Source of the DNA: an uncultured Prevotella sp.
GTDB taxonomy: Bacteria; Bacteroidota; Bacteroidia; Bacteroidales; Bacteroidaceae
Length of the DNA stretch: 48,643 nt
NCBI GenBank assembly: GCA_900554545.1
Contig: USHW01000013.1
Coordinates: forward strand, 1-48,643
Direction: 5' to 3'
Below the pieces are notes generated by a model that was not told the origin of the DNA, searched no databases, and saw only the letters and a program-made list of their open reading frames with translations. Of this stretch, positions 35,551-43,370 are shown piece by piece. Every line of letters starts with the position of its first letter. The first letter of the stretch is position 1. Position numbers and translations under genes: made by a program.

Positions 35551-36453
35551 TCAGACGCATGCCATGGCGAGGCTGTAGAATTTCGACTCGCACGAGTCGG
35601 CTCTCGAAGCCACTACCACGGGCACTGTGGTGCCGCAGAGCATGCCGGCCGTCTCTGCGCCTGCAAACAGTGTGATGGTTTTGTAGAACACGTTGCCCGA
35701 CTCGATATTGGGGAACACGAGCACGTCGGCATTGCCTACTACGGGCGACGAGATGCCTTTGATTTGTCCGCTTTCGCGGTCGAGCGCCGTCTTTATGTCC
35801 ATTGGCCCGTCTACGAGCACGTCGCCGTAGCGTCCTTCGGCGGCGCGCCGCTTCAGCTCTTCATAATATAAAGTGTGGGGAAACTTCTCGTTTACCTTTT
35901 CAGTGAAGTTTATCAGGGCCACGCGCGGGCACTGTACGCCTGTCTTGCGGCTGATGCCGGCGGCATAGCCGAGTATGGCGTCAAACTGTTCAAGCGTTGG
36001 ACGGGGGATTACCGCCGCGTCGGCGAATACCACAAGCTTGCCGTAGGCTGGGATGTGGGTGGCCGTAACGTGGCTCAACACAGTGCCCGGACGCAGCAGT
36101 CCGTGCTCCTTGTCGAGCACGGCGTGCAGCAGGTTGTCAGTGTTCAGCGTGCCTTTCATCAGCACGTCCACTGCTCCTTCGCGCGCCAGGGCCACCGCCT
36201 TGCGTGCGGCTGTGTCGGTGTCTGGTTCTACGATAACTTCCACATGGCCGGGATGTTGCCCTGCCAGGTTCTTGAAATCAGTCCCACATTCGCCGGCGAA
36301 CACCAGCGTGAAGTCTACTATGCCTTCCTCAAGGCCGCGCTCGACTACGTATCTCGTGTGGGAGTCGGCCGGGCATGCAAGGGCTACCCGCGTGCGGACG
36401 CTTTTACGCGAGAGGAGGCTTACAAGCCCGTCAAAGTCATGTATCGTGTTCAT
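35551..36453 (-). CDS. ptb: Phosphate butyryltransferase (Ptb-like)
   Basis: 300 aa from the ATG at 36453, placed by the promoter just upstream; the longer open frame to 36543 is leader sequence. Phosphate acetyl/butyryltransferase family: VRTRVALACPADSHTRYVVE at the start, VDVLMKGTLNTDNLLHAVLD, GKLVVFADAAVIPRPTLEQF and the C-terminal SSPVVGNADVLVFPNIESGN motif. It converts butyryl-CoA (or a branched acyl-CoA) to the acyl-phosphate that Buk then uses. No butyryl-CoA-forming genes lie nearby, so the natural substrate could also be isobutyryl- or isovaleryl-CoA. Confidence 0.94.
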   Translation of the reverse strand: MNTIHDFDGLVSLLSRKSVRTRVALACPADSHTRYVVERGLEEGIVDFTLVFAGECGTDFKNLAGQHPGHVEVIVEPDTDTAARKAVALAREGAVDVLMKGTLNTDNLLHAVLDKEHGLLRPGTVLSHVTATHIPAYGKLVVFADAAVIPRPTLEQFDAILGYAAGISRKTGVQCPRVALINFTEKVNEKFPHTLYYEELKRRAAEGRYGDVLVDGPMDIKTALDRESGQIKGISSPVVGNADVLVFPNIESGNVFYKTITLFAGAETAGMLCGTTVPVVVASRADSCESKFYSLAMACV

Positions 36454-36472
36454 AGTAAATAAGATTTGGCTA

Positions 36473-36503
36473 CAAATGTAGTAAAAGTAATGAAAAGTGC
36501 AAA
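36473..36503 (-). promoter_or_regulatory. Promoter of ptb-buk
   Basis: On the minus strand TTTG (36500-36503, within TTTTGCA), a 19-bp spacer and TACATTTG (36473-36480), 20 bp before the ATG. A full match to the Bacteroides consensus and the same TTTTGCA-19 layout as the promoters at 473 and 16794. Confidence 0.85.
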
Positions 36504-36714
36504 ATAAAAAACGATTAATAACTTGTTTTATATGTTTTTGCATGGCGCTGAGTACTTGTCGGCTGTTGTGTCATAAAGATATCATTGGCGACACTGGTAA
36601 AGTGTGGCAGCGGTGTTTTGCTGTCATAATGAAACAGGACTTGTGCTTTGTTTTGCAAAAAGAAAGTTTTGATTTGTAACCGTCCGGCATGCCGGGGTTG
36701 TCGCCCTGTGTTGC

Positions 36715-36842
36715 GTAAGGCCGTAATGCGTGTTGTGTAAGGCCGCCTTTCACATTGTGGAAGGTGGCCTTTTGCAATGTAAAAGACCGTCTTTTGTAAC
36801 ATAAAAGGCCGCCTTTTGCTTTATAAGCAAAGACGGCCTGTA
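36715..36842. repeat. 22-bp repeat array 6 (6 units)
   Basis: Units at 36717, 36739, 36761, 36783 and 36805, exactly 22 bp apart, plus a sixth about 24 bp on. Heptamers GGCCGTA, GGCCGCC, GGTGGCC, GACCGTC, GGCCGCC, GACGGCC. This is the longest array in the window and the main content of the 464-bp gap between the histidine kinase stop and ptb. Confidence 0.86.
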
Positions 36843-36917
36843 TGGTTTCAGTTTGTTCTTCGTGCGACCTGACGGCGCGTAAGGTGTAAGCGGAAAGCGT
36901 GCTTTGTGTGACGGTTT

Positions 36918-38327
36918 TTATTTTCTTAGCGTGAAGTCGAAGCGCAGTCCGCCCGTGATGTTGTTGTTCACGCTGATGGTTCCGCCGTGCAGCAGCACCG
37001 AGTTTTTCACGATGGCAAGTCCCAGTCCGGTGCCGCCCATCTTCCGGCTGCGCCCCTTGTCTACGCGGTAGAACCGCTCGAACAGTCTTGGCAGGTGCTC
37101 GTAGGGAACGCCTATGCCGTTGTCGCTGAACGTGAAGCTCCAGCAGTCGTCCTCCTGCGACGCCGAGAGGGTGATGGTTGTGCCTTCGCCGGCGTAGGCG
37201 ATGGCGTTGTCCGTAAGGTTGCGGAACACGCTGTACAGCAACGACTGGTTGCCCCTTACGCTCACGCCCTGCGGCAGGCGGTTGTCGAACGTCATCTTGC
37301 GCTCCGACATCTGCAGCGCGGTGGCTTTCATAATGTCGGCCACCATGGCGTTGATGTCAACCGTTTCAAAGTCAACCATTTCGGGAGCGTCGTCAAGGCG
37401 GTTGAGCGTCGAGATGTCGTGCAGCAGCGAGGCGAGGCGTTGCGACTGGGCGTAGCACCGCTCGAGGAACTGCTGCTTGGTCTTTTCATTGATGTTCGGG
37501 GTCTCCAATACGGTTTCGAGATACCCCTGTATGCTGGCCACCGGCGTCTTCAGCTCGTGTGCAATGTTCTGCGTCAGCTGGCGTTTCAGCACGTTCTGCT
37601 CTTCCTTTGTGCGCTTCAGCCGCTTGTACATCTTTATTATGCGTTCGGCTATCTCGCCCAGTTCGTCGCCCGAAAAGCCTACAAGGTCTTCCGTGTCGAG
37701 GCTTTCGTTGTGGTCGGCGCGGCTGGCGAAAAGGCGCAGCTTGGCGATGTTGTCGCCCAGTCGGCTGACGAAGCGGTAAAGTATGAATACGAGGATGAGC
37801 ACCGCCACGAGCGTGAACCACAGGTAGTGCTGGTCGGTTTTCAGAACTTCTGCGAGGCTGTTGTCGTAGGGCAGGGCGCTGCGCACCACAAGGTCAAGCT
37901 CCGGTACGTATGTCGCCGAGTAGAAGTATGTCTGGTTCATTGTGGAGCTTCGCCTGCTGAAGTCGTGTCCGCTGCCGTTGGTGAACGCCTCGCGCACTTC
38001 TTCGCGGTTCTTGTGGCTGTCCATTTTCGCATAGTTCTTGTACAGGTTGTCATATACAACCTGTCCGTTGCGCTTGACAAGCGTCACACGCAGTCCGTGC
38101 ATGTGGTGTGTCCTGATGTATTGGTCGAGCGCTTTCTCGGAGTGGTCGCCCATGTATTCCAGCGTTTCGGTGAGCCTCGAGTTGTAGTCCTGGAGGCGTG
38201 TGTTCAGCGAATTGATTTTGTATTCGCGCTCACGGGTGTGCTGGAAGAGGATGAAAGCAGCTGCAAAGAGGATGAACACTGACAGCACGCTTACGTAAAG
38301 ACGTGTCCCGACTGATGTTCTGAACAT
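36918..38327 (-). CDS. Sensor histidine kinase, PhoR-like architecture
   Basis: 469 aa. TM1 at about 10-30 and TM2 at about 168-186 enclose a 135-residue periplasmic sensor region; a HAMP-like segment and a coiled coil follow. HisKA has the phospho-acceptor His257 in QNIAHELKTPVASIQGYLET. The HATPase domain shows RNLTDNAIAYAGE (N box), FSDNGIGVP (G1) and GGTGLGLAIVKN (G2). Partner of the response regulator upstream (ends 38450), separated by 122 bp that hold inverted repeat E8. The signal is unknown. The layout resembles PhoR, but the sequence alone does not prove phosphate sensing. Confidence 0.93.
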   Translation of the reverse strand: MFRTSVGTRLYVSVLSVFILFAAAFILFQHTREREYKINSLNTRLQDYNSRLTETLEYMGDHSEKALDQYIRTHHMHGLRVTLVKRNGQVVYDNLYKNYAKMDSHKNREEVREAFTNGSGHDFSRRSSTMNQTYFYSATYVPELDLVVRSALPYDNSLAEVLKTDQHYLWFTLVAVLILVFILYRFVSRLGDNIAKLRLFASRADHNESLDTEDLVGFSGDELGEIAERIIKMYKRLKRTKEEQNVLKRQLTQNIAHELKTPVASIQGYLETVLETPNINEKTKQQFLERCYAQSQRLASLLHDISTLNRLDDAPEMVDFETVDINAMVADIMKATALQMSERKMTFDNRLPQGVSVRGNQSLLYSVFRNLTDNAIAYAGEGTTITLSASQEDDCWSFTFSDNGIGVPYEHLPRLFERFYRVDKGRSRKMGGTGLGLAIVKNSVLLHGGTISVNNNITGGLRFDFTLRK

Positions 38328-38337
38328 ATTTCTTAGG

Positions 38338-38440
38338 TTGTAAGGTTTTACGGTTATAAGGTTTTACGGTCGTTTTTTATTGGGTTTACGGTTGTACGGT
38401 ATCGCCTTACAACCTCACAACCGTATAACCGTAAAACCCT
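38338..38440. repeat. Word-built inverted repeat E8 (TTACGGTTATAAGG words)
   Basis: Left words GTAAGGTTTTACGGTTATAA and GGTTTTACGG (about 38338-38370); right words CACAACCGTATAACCGTAAA (about 38414-38440). It lies between the response regulator stop (38450) and the kinase start, inside the likely operon. Confidence 0.82.
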
Positions 38441-38449
38441 GAAAAAACT

Positions 38450-39139
38450 TTATGCGTCGAAATAATATCCGAAGCCGAGGCGTGTCACGATGCACTTCGA
38501 GAACTTGCCTATCTTCTTGCGGAGGCGTGTTATGTTTACGTCTACGGTGCGGTCGAGCACAAGAACGTCTTTCGGCCAGATGCGGTCGATAAGTTCCTGG
38601 CGCGAGAATACGCGCCCCTTCTCGTCCAAAAGCAGGTGTAATATCTCGAATTCGGTCTTCGTGAAGGGCACGTCTTCGCCGTCGATGCTCACCGTTTTCT
38701 TGTCGAGGTTAAGCTCAAGGCCCTGATAGCGCAGCACGTTCGATTGCTGTTCGCCGTTTTTCTCGGCTGTTCTGCGCAGCACGGCGCGTATCCTTACGAG
38801 CACTTCACGTATGGAGAAAGGTTTTGATATGTAGTCGTCCGCGCCGAGGTTGAAGCCGGTCACAGTGTCGTTTTCAGTGTCGCGGGCGGTCAGGAACACC
38901 ACGGGGATGTCTTTGGTCTCGGGGTCTGCCTTCAGCTTCTTTGCCATTGCGAAGCCCGACATGCCGCCCATCATGACGTCGAGCAACAACAGGTCGAAGC
39001 TCTTAATGTCCATTTGCAGGGCTTCTTCGGCAGAGTTCGCCGTCTCTACAGTGTATCCGTCAGTCTCAAGATTGAACTTCAAAATCTCGCACAAGTCCTG
39101 CTCGTCGTCGACGACCAATATTCGATAATTGTTGTCCAT
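38450..39139 (-). CDS. OmpR/PhoB-family response regulator
   Basis: 229 aa from the ATG at 39139. Receiver domain with the acidic pair Asp11-Asp12, phospho-acceptor Asp54 in LLLLDVMMGGMSGF, Thr84 in VVFLTARD and Lys106 in ADDYISKPFS. C-terminal winged helix of the OmpR type (LDKKTVSIDGEDVPFTKTEF, then RTVDVNITRLRKKIG recognition helix). First gene of a two-component pair with the kinase downstream. A direct repeat TGTTACA-4-TGTTACA lies 55 bp upstream of the ATG and would suit binding by the regulator itself. It is not RprY, which opens differently (ILLCEDDENLG). Confidence 0.94.
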   Translation of the reverse strand: MDNNYRILVVDDEQDLCEILKFNLETDGYTVETANSAEEALQMDIKSFDLLLLDVMMGGMSGFAMAKKLKADPETKDIPVVFLTARDTENDTVTGFNLGADDYISKPFSIREVLVRIRAVLRRTAEKNGEQQSNVLRYQGLELNLDKKTVSIDGEDVPFTKTEFEILHLLLDEKGRVFSRQELIDRIWPKDVLVLDRTVDVNITRLRKKIGKFSKCIVTRLGFGYYFDA

Positions 39140-39165
39140 AAACTTTTTTTGTTTGATTTTTGATG

Positions 39166-39222
39166 CAAAAGTATCGACAAATGTATTCATACCTGTTACA
39201 CTGATGTTACAATTAGGTTAAA
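39166..39222 (-). promoter_or_regulatory. Promoter of the two-component operon with an 11-bp-phased direct repeat
   Basis: Minus-strand -7 candidates TACTTTTG (39166-39173) and TACATTTG (39178-39185). Upstream, on the plus strand, TGTTACA at 39194-39200 and again at 39205-39211 (4-bp gap, 11-bp period), with a third weaker copy GGTTAAA at 39216-39222. Paired 7-mers with 11-bp spacing are the classic site form of PhoB-type regulators, so autoregulation is likely. Confidence 0.6.
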
Positions 39223-39228
39223 ACAGGC

Positions 39229-39345
39229 AAATTAAGAATTAAGAGTTAATGATTAAGAAAGGATGCTTTGCGGTTTGTCTGTAATGGTATTTTTCTTAAT
39301 TAGCTTTATGCTGACCTTCGGTTCTTAACTCTTAATTCTTGATTA
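39229..39345. repeat. Word-built inverted repeat E9 (TTAAGAATTAAGAG words)
   Basis: Left AATTAAGAATTAAGAGTTAA (about 39230-39260), right TTCTTAACTCTTAATTCTTG (about 39321-39341). The loop includes GTAATGGTA at 39281-39289, the complement of TACCATTAC in E5. The right end abuts the rmuC stop (39343-39345). Confidence 0.75.
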
Positions 39346-40683
39346 TTCATTGTCGTCGGGCAGCTTCCGCTTGGGGTTTTCTTTCGCTCCCATCTCCACG
39401 AGCTTGCGTGCCGAGGTTACGAAACCCCTGTTTCCGGTCATCGACTTGCGTGCTTCGTCGTATGCTCCCTGTGCCGCTTCGATGTTTTTTCCTATTTTTT
39501 CAAACCTTTCAACAAACAGTCCGACGCGCTCCAGCAGTGAGTTTGCAAGGCCGAACACCTGCTCTTGGTTGTCGGCTTGCCGCTGTTGAGTCCATGCTAT
39601 CTGCAAGAGGCGCAGCAGTGAGAACAGGTTTTGCTCGCCGGTGATGATTACGTTGCGTTCGAAAGCATAGTTCCACAGAGTCGTGTCGGCAGAAACGGCA
39701 AGCTGCATGGCCGCCTCCTGCGGCACGAACATTATCACGAAGTCGAGCGTTGTGCCGCCTTCCATCGAGTATTTGCCGTAGCTTTTGGCCGAAAGTTCGT
39801 CCACATGGCGGCGCACGCTCTTTACATGCTCGTCCAAATAACGCTTCCGCTCGTCGTCGGTTTCAGCGTTCACGTAGCCTATGAAGGCTGTAAGCGAAGC
39901 CTTGGAGTCGATGATTACGTCCTTGTGGTCGGGGTAATGCAGCACCACGTCGGGGCGCATCATGTCGTCGGTGTCGTCGTTTCTGATTACGTGTCCCTTG
40001 GAGTCGCGCATCGTGTACTGAACGTCGTACTCCACGCCCTTGGTAAATCCGAACTTGTCGAGCAAATCGTTGAGCTTCATTTCGCCGAAGTCTCCCTGTA
40101 TTTTCGGTCCCGTCTGCAACGCCTTCGACAGCTTCTCGGCCTCTGCTCCGAGGCTTGTTGTGGTGGCGTGCATCTGCCGCAGCTGTTCGCTTAGCGACGC
40201 GGTGCTTCGCGTAAACGACTCGCGGTTGTCGTCCATCGACTTCTTCATCTCGGCCATTACGGCTCTCATCGGCGCCAGTATGGAGTCAATCTGGTTGCGG
40301 TTGGTGTTGCCCAGTTCCTCGGAACGTTGCTTCAGCAACCTCTCCGTGGTGGTGTTCAGCTGTTCCTGCATCAGCTTCAGGCGTTCGGCAAACTGCTTGT
40401 CGAGCATTGCCGTGCGCTCTTCGCTGTCGCGTTTGTGCCTCCGATCGGCCTCTTCAAGCTGCGTTTCAAACTGTTGTTTGGCCTCGTTCATCCGCCGTTC
40501 GTGCTCGTTCTTGCTGTCGTCGAGCTGCCTTGAAAGCATTTCCGCTTCCTTTTGTTTCGCCGAAATATCACTTGCCATGGCCGAAATGCGGTCGGACATT
40601 TCCCTGTTTTTCTTCTGACCTATGGTCATAAGTATGATGGTTGCGACAAGTGCGCCGGCTAAAAAGAGCAGTATTGATGTCAT
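39343..40683 (-). CDS. rmuC: DNA recombination protein RmuC
   Basis: 446 aa. An N-terminal membrane anchor (MTSILLFLAGALVATIILMT) is followed by a long coiled coil (about 30-200, KQKEAEMLSRQLDDSKNEHE) and the RmuC nuclease-like domain (GPKIQGDFGEMKLNDLLDKF, DVVLHYPDHKDVIIDSKASL, DFVIMFVPQEAAMQLAV). RmuC limits inversions at short inverted repeats in E. coli, so its presence beside many long inverted repeats is of interest, though the family is widespread. Monocistronic. Upstream lie 513 bp without a gene. Confidence 0.95.
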   Translation of the reverse strand: MTSILLFLAGALVATIILMTIGQKKNREMSDRISAMASDISAKQKEAEMLSRQLDDSKNEHERRMNEAKQQFETQLEEADRRHKRDSEERTAMLDKQFAERLKLMQEQLNTTTERLLKQRSEELGNTNRNQIDSILAPMRAVMAEMKKSMDDNRESFTRSTASLSEQLRQMHATTTSLGAEAEKLSKALQTGPKIQGDFGEMKLNDLLDKFGFTKGVEYDVQYTMRDSKGHVIRNDDTDDMMRPDVVLHYPDHKDVIIDSKASLTAFIGYVNAETDDERKRYLDEHVKSVRRHVDELSAKSYGKYSMEGGTTLDFVIMFVPQEAAMQLAVSADTTLWNYAFERNVIITGEQNLFSLLRLLQIAWTQQRQADNQEQVFGLANSLLERVGLFVERFEKIGKNIEAAQGAYDEARKSMTGNRGFVTSARKLVEMGAKENPKRKLPDDNE

Positions 40684-40880
40684 TTGTCTATTTAGGAGTT
40701 AAGGAAGTTATTGAAATCAGATAAGTAAAGACTGCATGTATGTTATTAAAATCAATAGTGATTTATATTTGACAATGTGACATATATGTGTCGATACCGC
40801 CAATGTCTTTTATTAAAGACAACATGCTTTGTCGCAACAAAATTACTAATTATTGGCGATACGTACAAACCTTTGCCTGA

Positions 40881-41008
40881 TAAAACGTAAAAGGCGCTTG
40901 CCACATGCGTTGCAAAAGGCCGTCAATCGCCTTGCAAAAGGTGGCCTTTTGCTTTGTAAAAGGCCGTTAATTATAAGGTAAAAGACGTCCTTTTAGAATT
41001 GAAAGGGA
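40881..41008. repeat. 22-bp repeat array 7 (5 units)
   Basis: AAAA tracts at 40889, 40914, 40936, 40958 and 40980: one 25-bp step and then exactly 22 bp. Heptamers include GGCGCTT, GGCCGTC, GGTGGCC, GGCCGTT and GACGTCC. The surrounding 40684-41196 interval shows nothing else clear, except a GGGGAGGGATGGGG stretch near 41162-41177 that resembles the edge of a CTCCC element. Confidence 0.82.
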
Positions 41009-41196
41009 AAGGTGCGGATTTGCTTGCGGTTATTGAATAAATATCATTGGATTGCGATTGATTATAAGCATTGCTGCTTGTTTTGCTTACGGTTTTCACA
41101 GCGTATAAAGTCAGTGATGCTTAAAAAGAAATCCCCTAGCCGTTTGTTGTTGTGCAATGGGCGAGGGGAGGGATGGGGAATAAAGGCTTTTGCTTC

Positions 41197-42726
41197 TTAT
41201 TTTAATGTCTGCGTCTTCGGCCAGTTGACAAGGAACAGCCGCTCGGTGGCGCGTGTGAAGGCGGTGTACAGCCAGTGGATGTAGTCCGGAGTGAGCATGT
41301 CGTCGGTCATATAGCCTTGGTCTATGTACACGTGCGCCCACTGTCCGCCCTGCGCTTTGTGGCATGTCACGGCGTAGGCGAACTTCACTTGCAGGGCGTT
41401 GTAGTACATGTCTTCACGTATCCGCTTCATGCGGTCGGCCTTGAGGGGTATGTCCTGATAGTCTTCTTGTACGGCGTTGAACAGCTGTTCGCTTTGTTGG
41501 CGCGTCAGTGCAGGGGCTTCTGACATGAGCGTGTCAAGCAAAACGGTGGCCTTCAGTTCGTAATTGTCGTAGTCGGGGAATTGCAGCCACACGTCGGCGA
41601 ACTTGAATCCGTACAGCTCCCTGACGTTGCGCACGCGCTGTATGACGGCTCTGTCGCCGTTGGCGATGAACGAAGAGGTGAGTGAAGAGCGGAGAGTGAA
41701 AGGTGAAGGGTTCATTTGACTTGTTGGCAAAGAACCTGTATTGCTATTTAATTCTTCACTCTTCACTCTTCGTTCTTCACTCCCTTTCTCCTTCTCCAGC
41801 CAGTAATAGTTGTTTTTTACGACAATAAGCATGTCGCCTGTGGTAAGTTCTTCCTCCCGTCCGAGCACCATGTTGCGTATTCCGGCGTTGTAAATGTTGG
41901 CGCGCTTGTTACTGCGTGTCACAACCATTGTTTCGTCGATGCCCACTTCGGAGTAGCTGCTGTTAAGCTGTTCTATAAGTTCGTCGCCGGGCACCATGCG
42001 TATGTCGGCAAACCCGGAGAACTTTATCAGCGGCAGTTGGGTGACTTCGTCGTGTGTTATCATGCGCCTGATGACCGTCGCGTTGTAAAGAATGCCGGAG
42101 CCTTCGGCCTGTCTTAACACTTCGTCAAGGTCGCATTGGTACACCCTCATGCCGTAACCGGCCATGTATTCGGCCGACAGTGCAGGCGACTCTTCAGCAC
42201 CTACGGGCGGCAGCTGGGCCTTGTCTCCTACGAGCATCATGCGGCAGTTGCGGCCTGAGTAGACAAAAGTCACGAGGTCGTCGAGCAGCCGTCCCGTGCC
42301 GAACGACATCGTTTCGCTGCCTCCCCCGTTGGCAATCATCGAGGCTTCGTCGATGATAAACAGCGTGTCTTGCGCCAAGTTGTCGTTCAGGTTGAAGCGG
42401 CTGTCCTCGCCGGTAAACGCTTTCTGTCGGTATATGCGGCGGTGTACGGTCAGTGCCGGGCGGCCGGCGTTGAGCGAGAATACCTTGGCAGCGCGCCCGG
42501 TCGGCGCGAGCAACACCGTCTTTTGCCGCAGCAGGCTCATTGTTTTTACAAAGGCTGCGGCTAAAGAGGTTTTGCCTGTACCGGCGGAACCGCGCAAAAT
42601 CATCACAACATGGCTGTCTCTGTCAGTCATGAAGCGGCAGAATGTATCAATTGCAATGGCTTGTTCGTGGGTCGGAGCAAAGCCGAAGGCCTGCCTTATG
42701 AGCAAAGCCAGTTCGTCGACAATCAT
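41197..42726 (-). CDS. RecD-like ATP-dependent DNA helicase (SF1) with an in-frame repeat insertion
   Basis: 509 aa. Walker A GSAGTGKTSLAAAFVKTM (about 46-63), Walker B FIIDEASMI, LVGDKAQLPPVGAEESPAL, a UvrD_C_2-type end with VTCHKAQGGQWAHVYIDQGY and WLYTAFTRATERLFLVNWPK. This fits the RecD-like helicases common in Bacteroidota, with a probable role in DNA repair or replication restart. Between YYWLEKEK and FIANGDRAVIQRVRN lies a run rich in Ser/Glu/Arg that is encoded by a copy of the E4-type repeat (41668-41784, 117 bp, 39 codons, no frameshift). It sits where relatives have a short loop, so the enzyme may still work. Confidence 0.9.
   Translation of the reverse strand: MIVDELALLIRQAFGFAPTHEQAIAIDTFCRFMTDRDSHVVMILRGSAGTGKTSLAAAFVKTMSLLRQKTVLLAPTGRAAKVFSLNAGRPALTVHRRIYRQKAFTGEDSRFNLNDNLAQDTLFIIDEASMIANGGGSETMSFGTGRLLDDLVTFVYSGRNCRMMLVGDKAQLPPVGAEESPALSAEYMAGYGMRVYQCDLDEVLRQAEGSGILYNATVIRRMITHDEVTQLPLIKFSGFADIRMVPGDELIEQLNSSYSEVGIDETMVVTRSNKRANIYNAGIRNMVLGREEELTTGDMLIVVKNNYYWLEKEKGSEERRVKSEELNSNTGSLPTSQMNPSPFTLRSSLTSSFIANGDRAVIQRVRNVRELYGFKFADVWLQFPDYDNYELKATVLLDTLMSEAPALTRQQSEQLFNAVQEDYQDIPLKADRMKRIREDMYYNALQVKFAYAVTCHKAQGGQWAHVYIDQGYMTDDMLTPDYIHWLYTAFTRATERLFLVNWPKTQTLK
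41668..41784 (-). repeat. E4-type word repeat inserted in the helicase coding frame (E10)
   Basis: On the minus strand GAAGAACGAAGAGTGAAGA and GTGAAGAATTAAAT open the element, and CTTCACCTTTCACTCTCCG, then CTCTTCACTC, closes it. The left half matches repeat E4 (21408-21500) closely, including the GAAGAATTAAAT arm/loop junction. The right arm has diverged, as if selected to stay free of stop codons. Confidence 0.85.
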
Positions 42727-42890
42727 CAGTTTTTAACTTAAAGGTTTGGCCTTACGGATTATTTGGCGTATTTTTGCAACGCATAGGGATGCGCCGGGCT
42801 TGATGCAAACTTACTAAAAATAATTGGTATAACGTTTGGCGCATGCTGATAAATTAGTCTTTTTATCTGCGACAGGCACTGTTTTCGATT

Positions 42891-43370
42891 ATGGCCAGAT
42901 TCAACATGAACTACGTTTTGGGTGCGCTTGCGGCGGCCTTGGCCGTGACGTGCGCGCTCAGCATACACGCTCCGATGCGGTTTGACGACCGGCGTGCGGA
43001 GCGTGAGCAGGCAGTGAAGGAGCGGCTTGTCAAGATAAGGTATGCCGAGGAGCGTTACCGTAAGGCCAACGGCGTTTACACTGACGACTTTGGCGAGCTT
43101 GTACGCGGCGGATTTCTTGCCGACTCGCTGCAATATATACCGTTTGCCGGAGGAAAGAAGTTCGACATCGCCGTGAACACTCAAACCGGAAAGTCGGGGC
43201 GGCAGATACCTTTGATGGAGTGCGGAGCGGAATATGCCGATTATCTTGAAGGCCTTGACGGCAACAGCATCTCCAATCTTATTGAAGAAGCAGAGACCGC
43301 CGGACGTTATCCGGGTTTGAAAATAGGAGACTTAACCACACCTAACGACAATGCAGGAAACTGGGAATAG
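42891..43370 (+). CDS. Small membrane-anchored protein of unknown function, upstream of DUF3822
   Basis: 159 aa with one N-terminal transmembrane or signal-anchor segment (MNYVLGALAAALAVTCALSI) followed by a charged helix (RAEREQAVKERLVKIRYAEE), then YRKANGVYTDDFGELVRGGF, a layout reminiscent of pseudopilin-like proteins, and a short C-terminal domain. I do not recognise a named family. The last 20 bp overlap the start of the DUF3822 gene (43351-43370) in another frame, so the two are translationally coupled. The same pair before rsmD occurs in other Bacteroidales. Confidence 0.83.
   Translation: MARFNMNYVLGALAAALAVTCALSIHAPMRFDDRRAEREQAVKERLVKIRYAEERYRKANGVYTDDFGELVRGGFLADSLQYIPFAGGKKFDIAVNTQTGKSGRQIPLMECGAEYADYLEGLDGNSISNLIEEAETAGRYPGLKIGDLTTPNDNAGNWE

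Noticed and set aside
36571..36777. Small open frames rich in 'KATF..KGGL..' (also at 7207, 26336, 45052, 47825)
   Set aside because: They are translations of the 22-bp arrays. As 22 is not a multiple of 3, the frame changes from unit to unit, so these are not proteins.
38450..39139. RprY/RprX assignment for the two-component pair
   Set aside because: The receiver opens ILVVDDEQDL rather than the RprY form, and the kinase is a plain two-TM PhoR-like protein, so I keep the broader family name.
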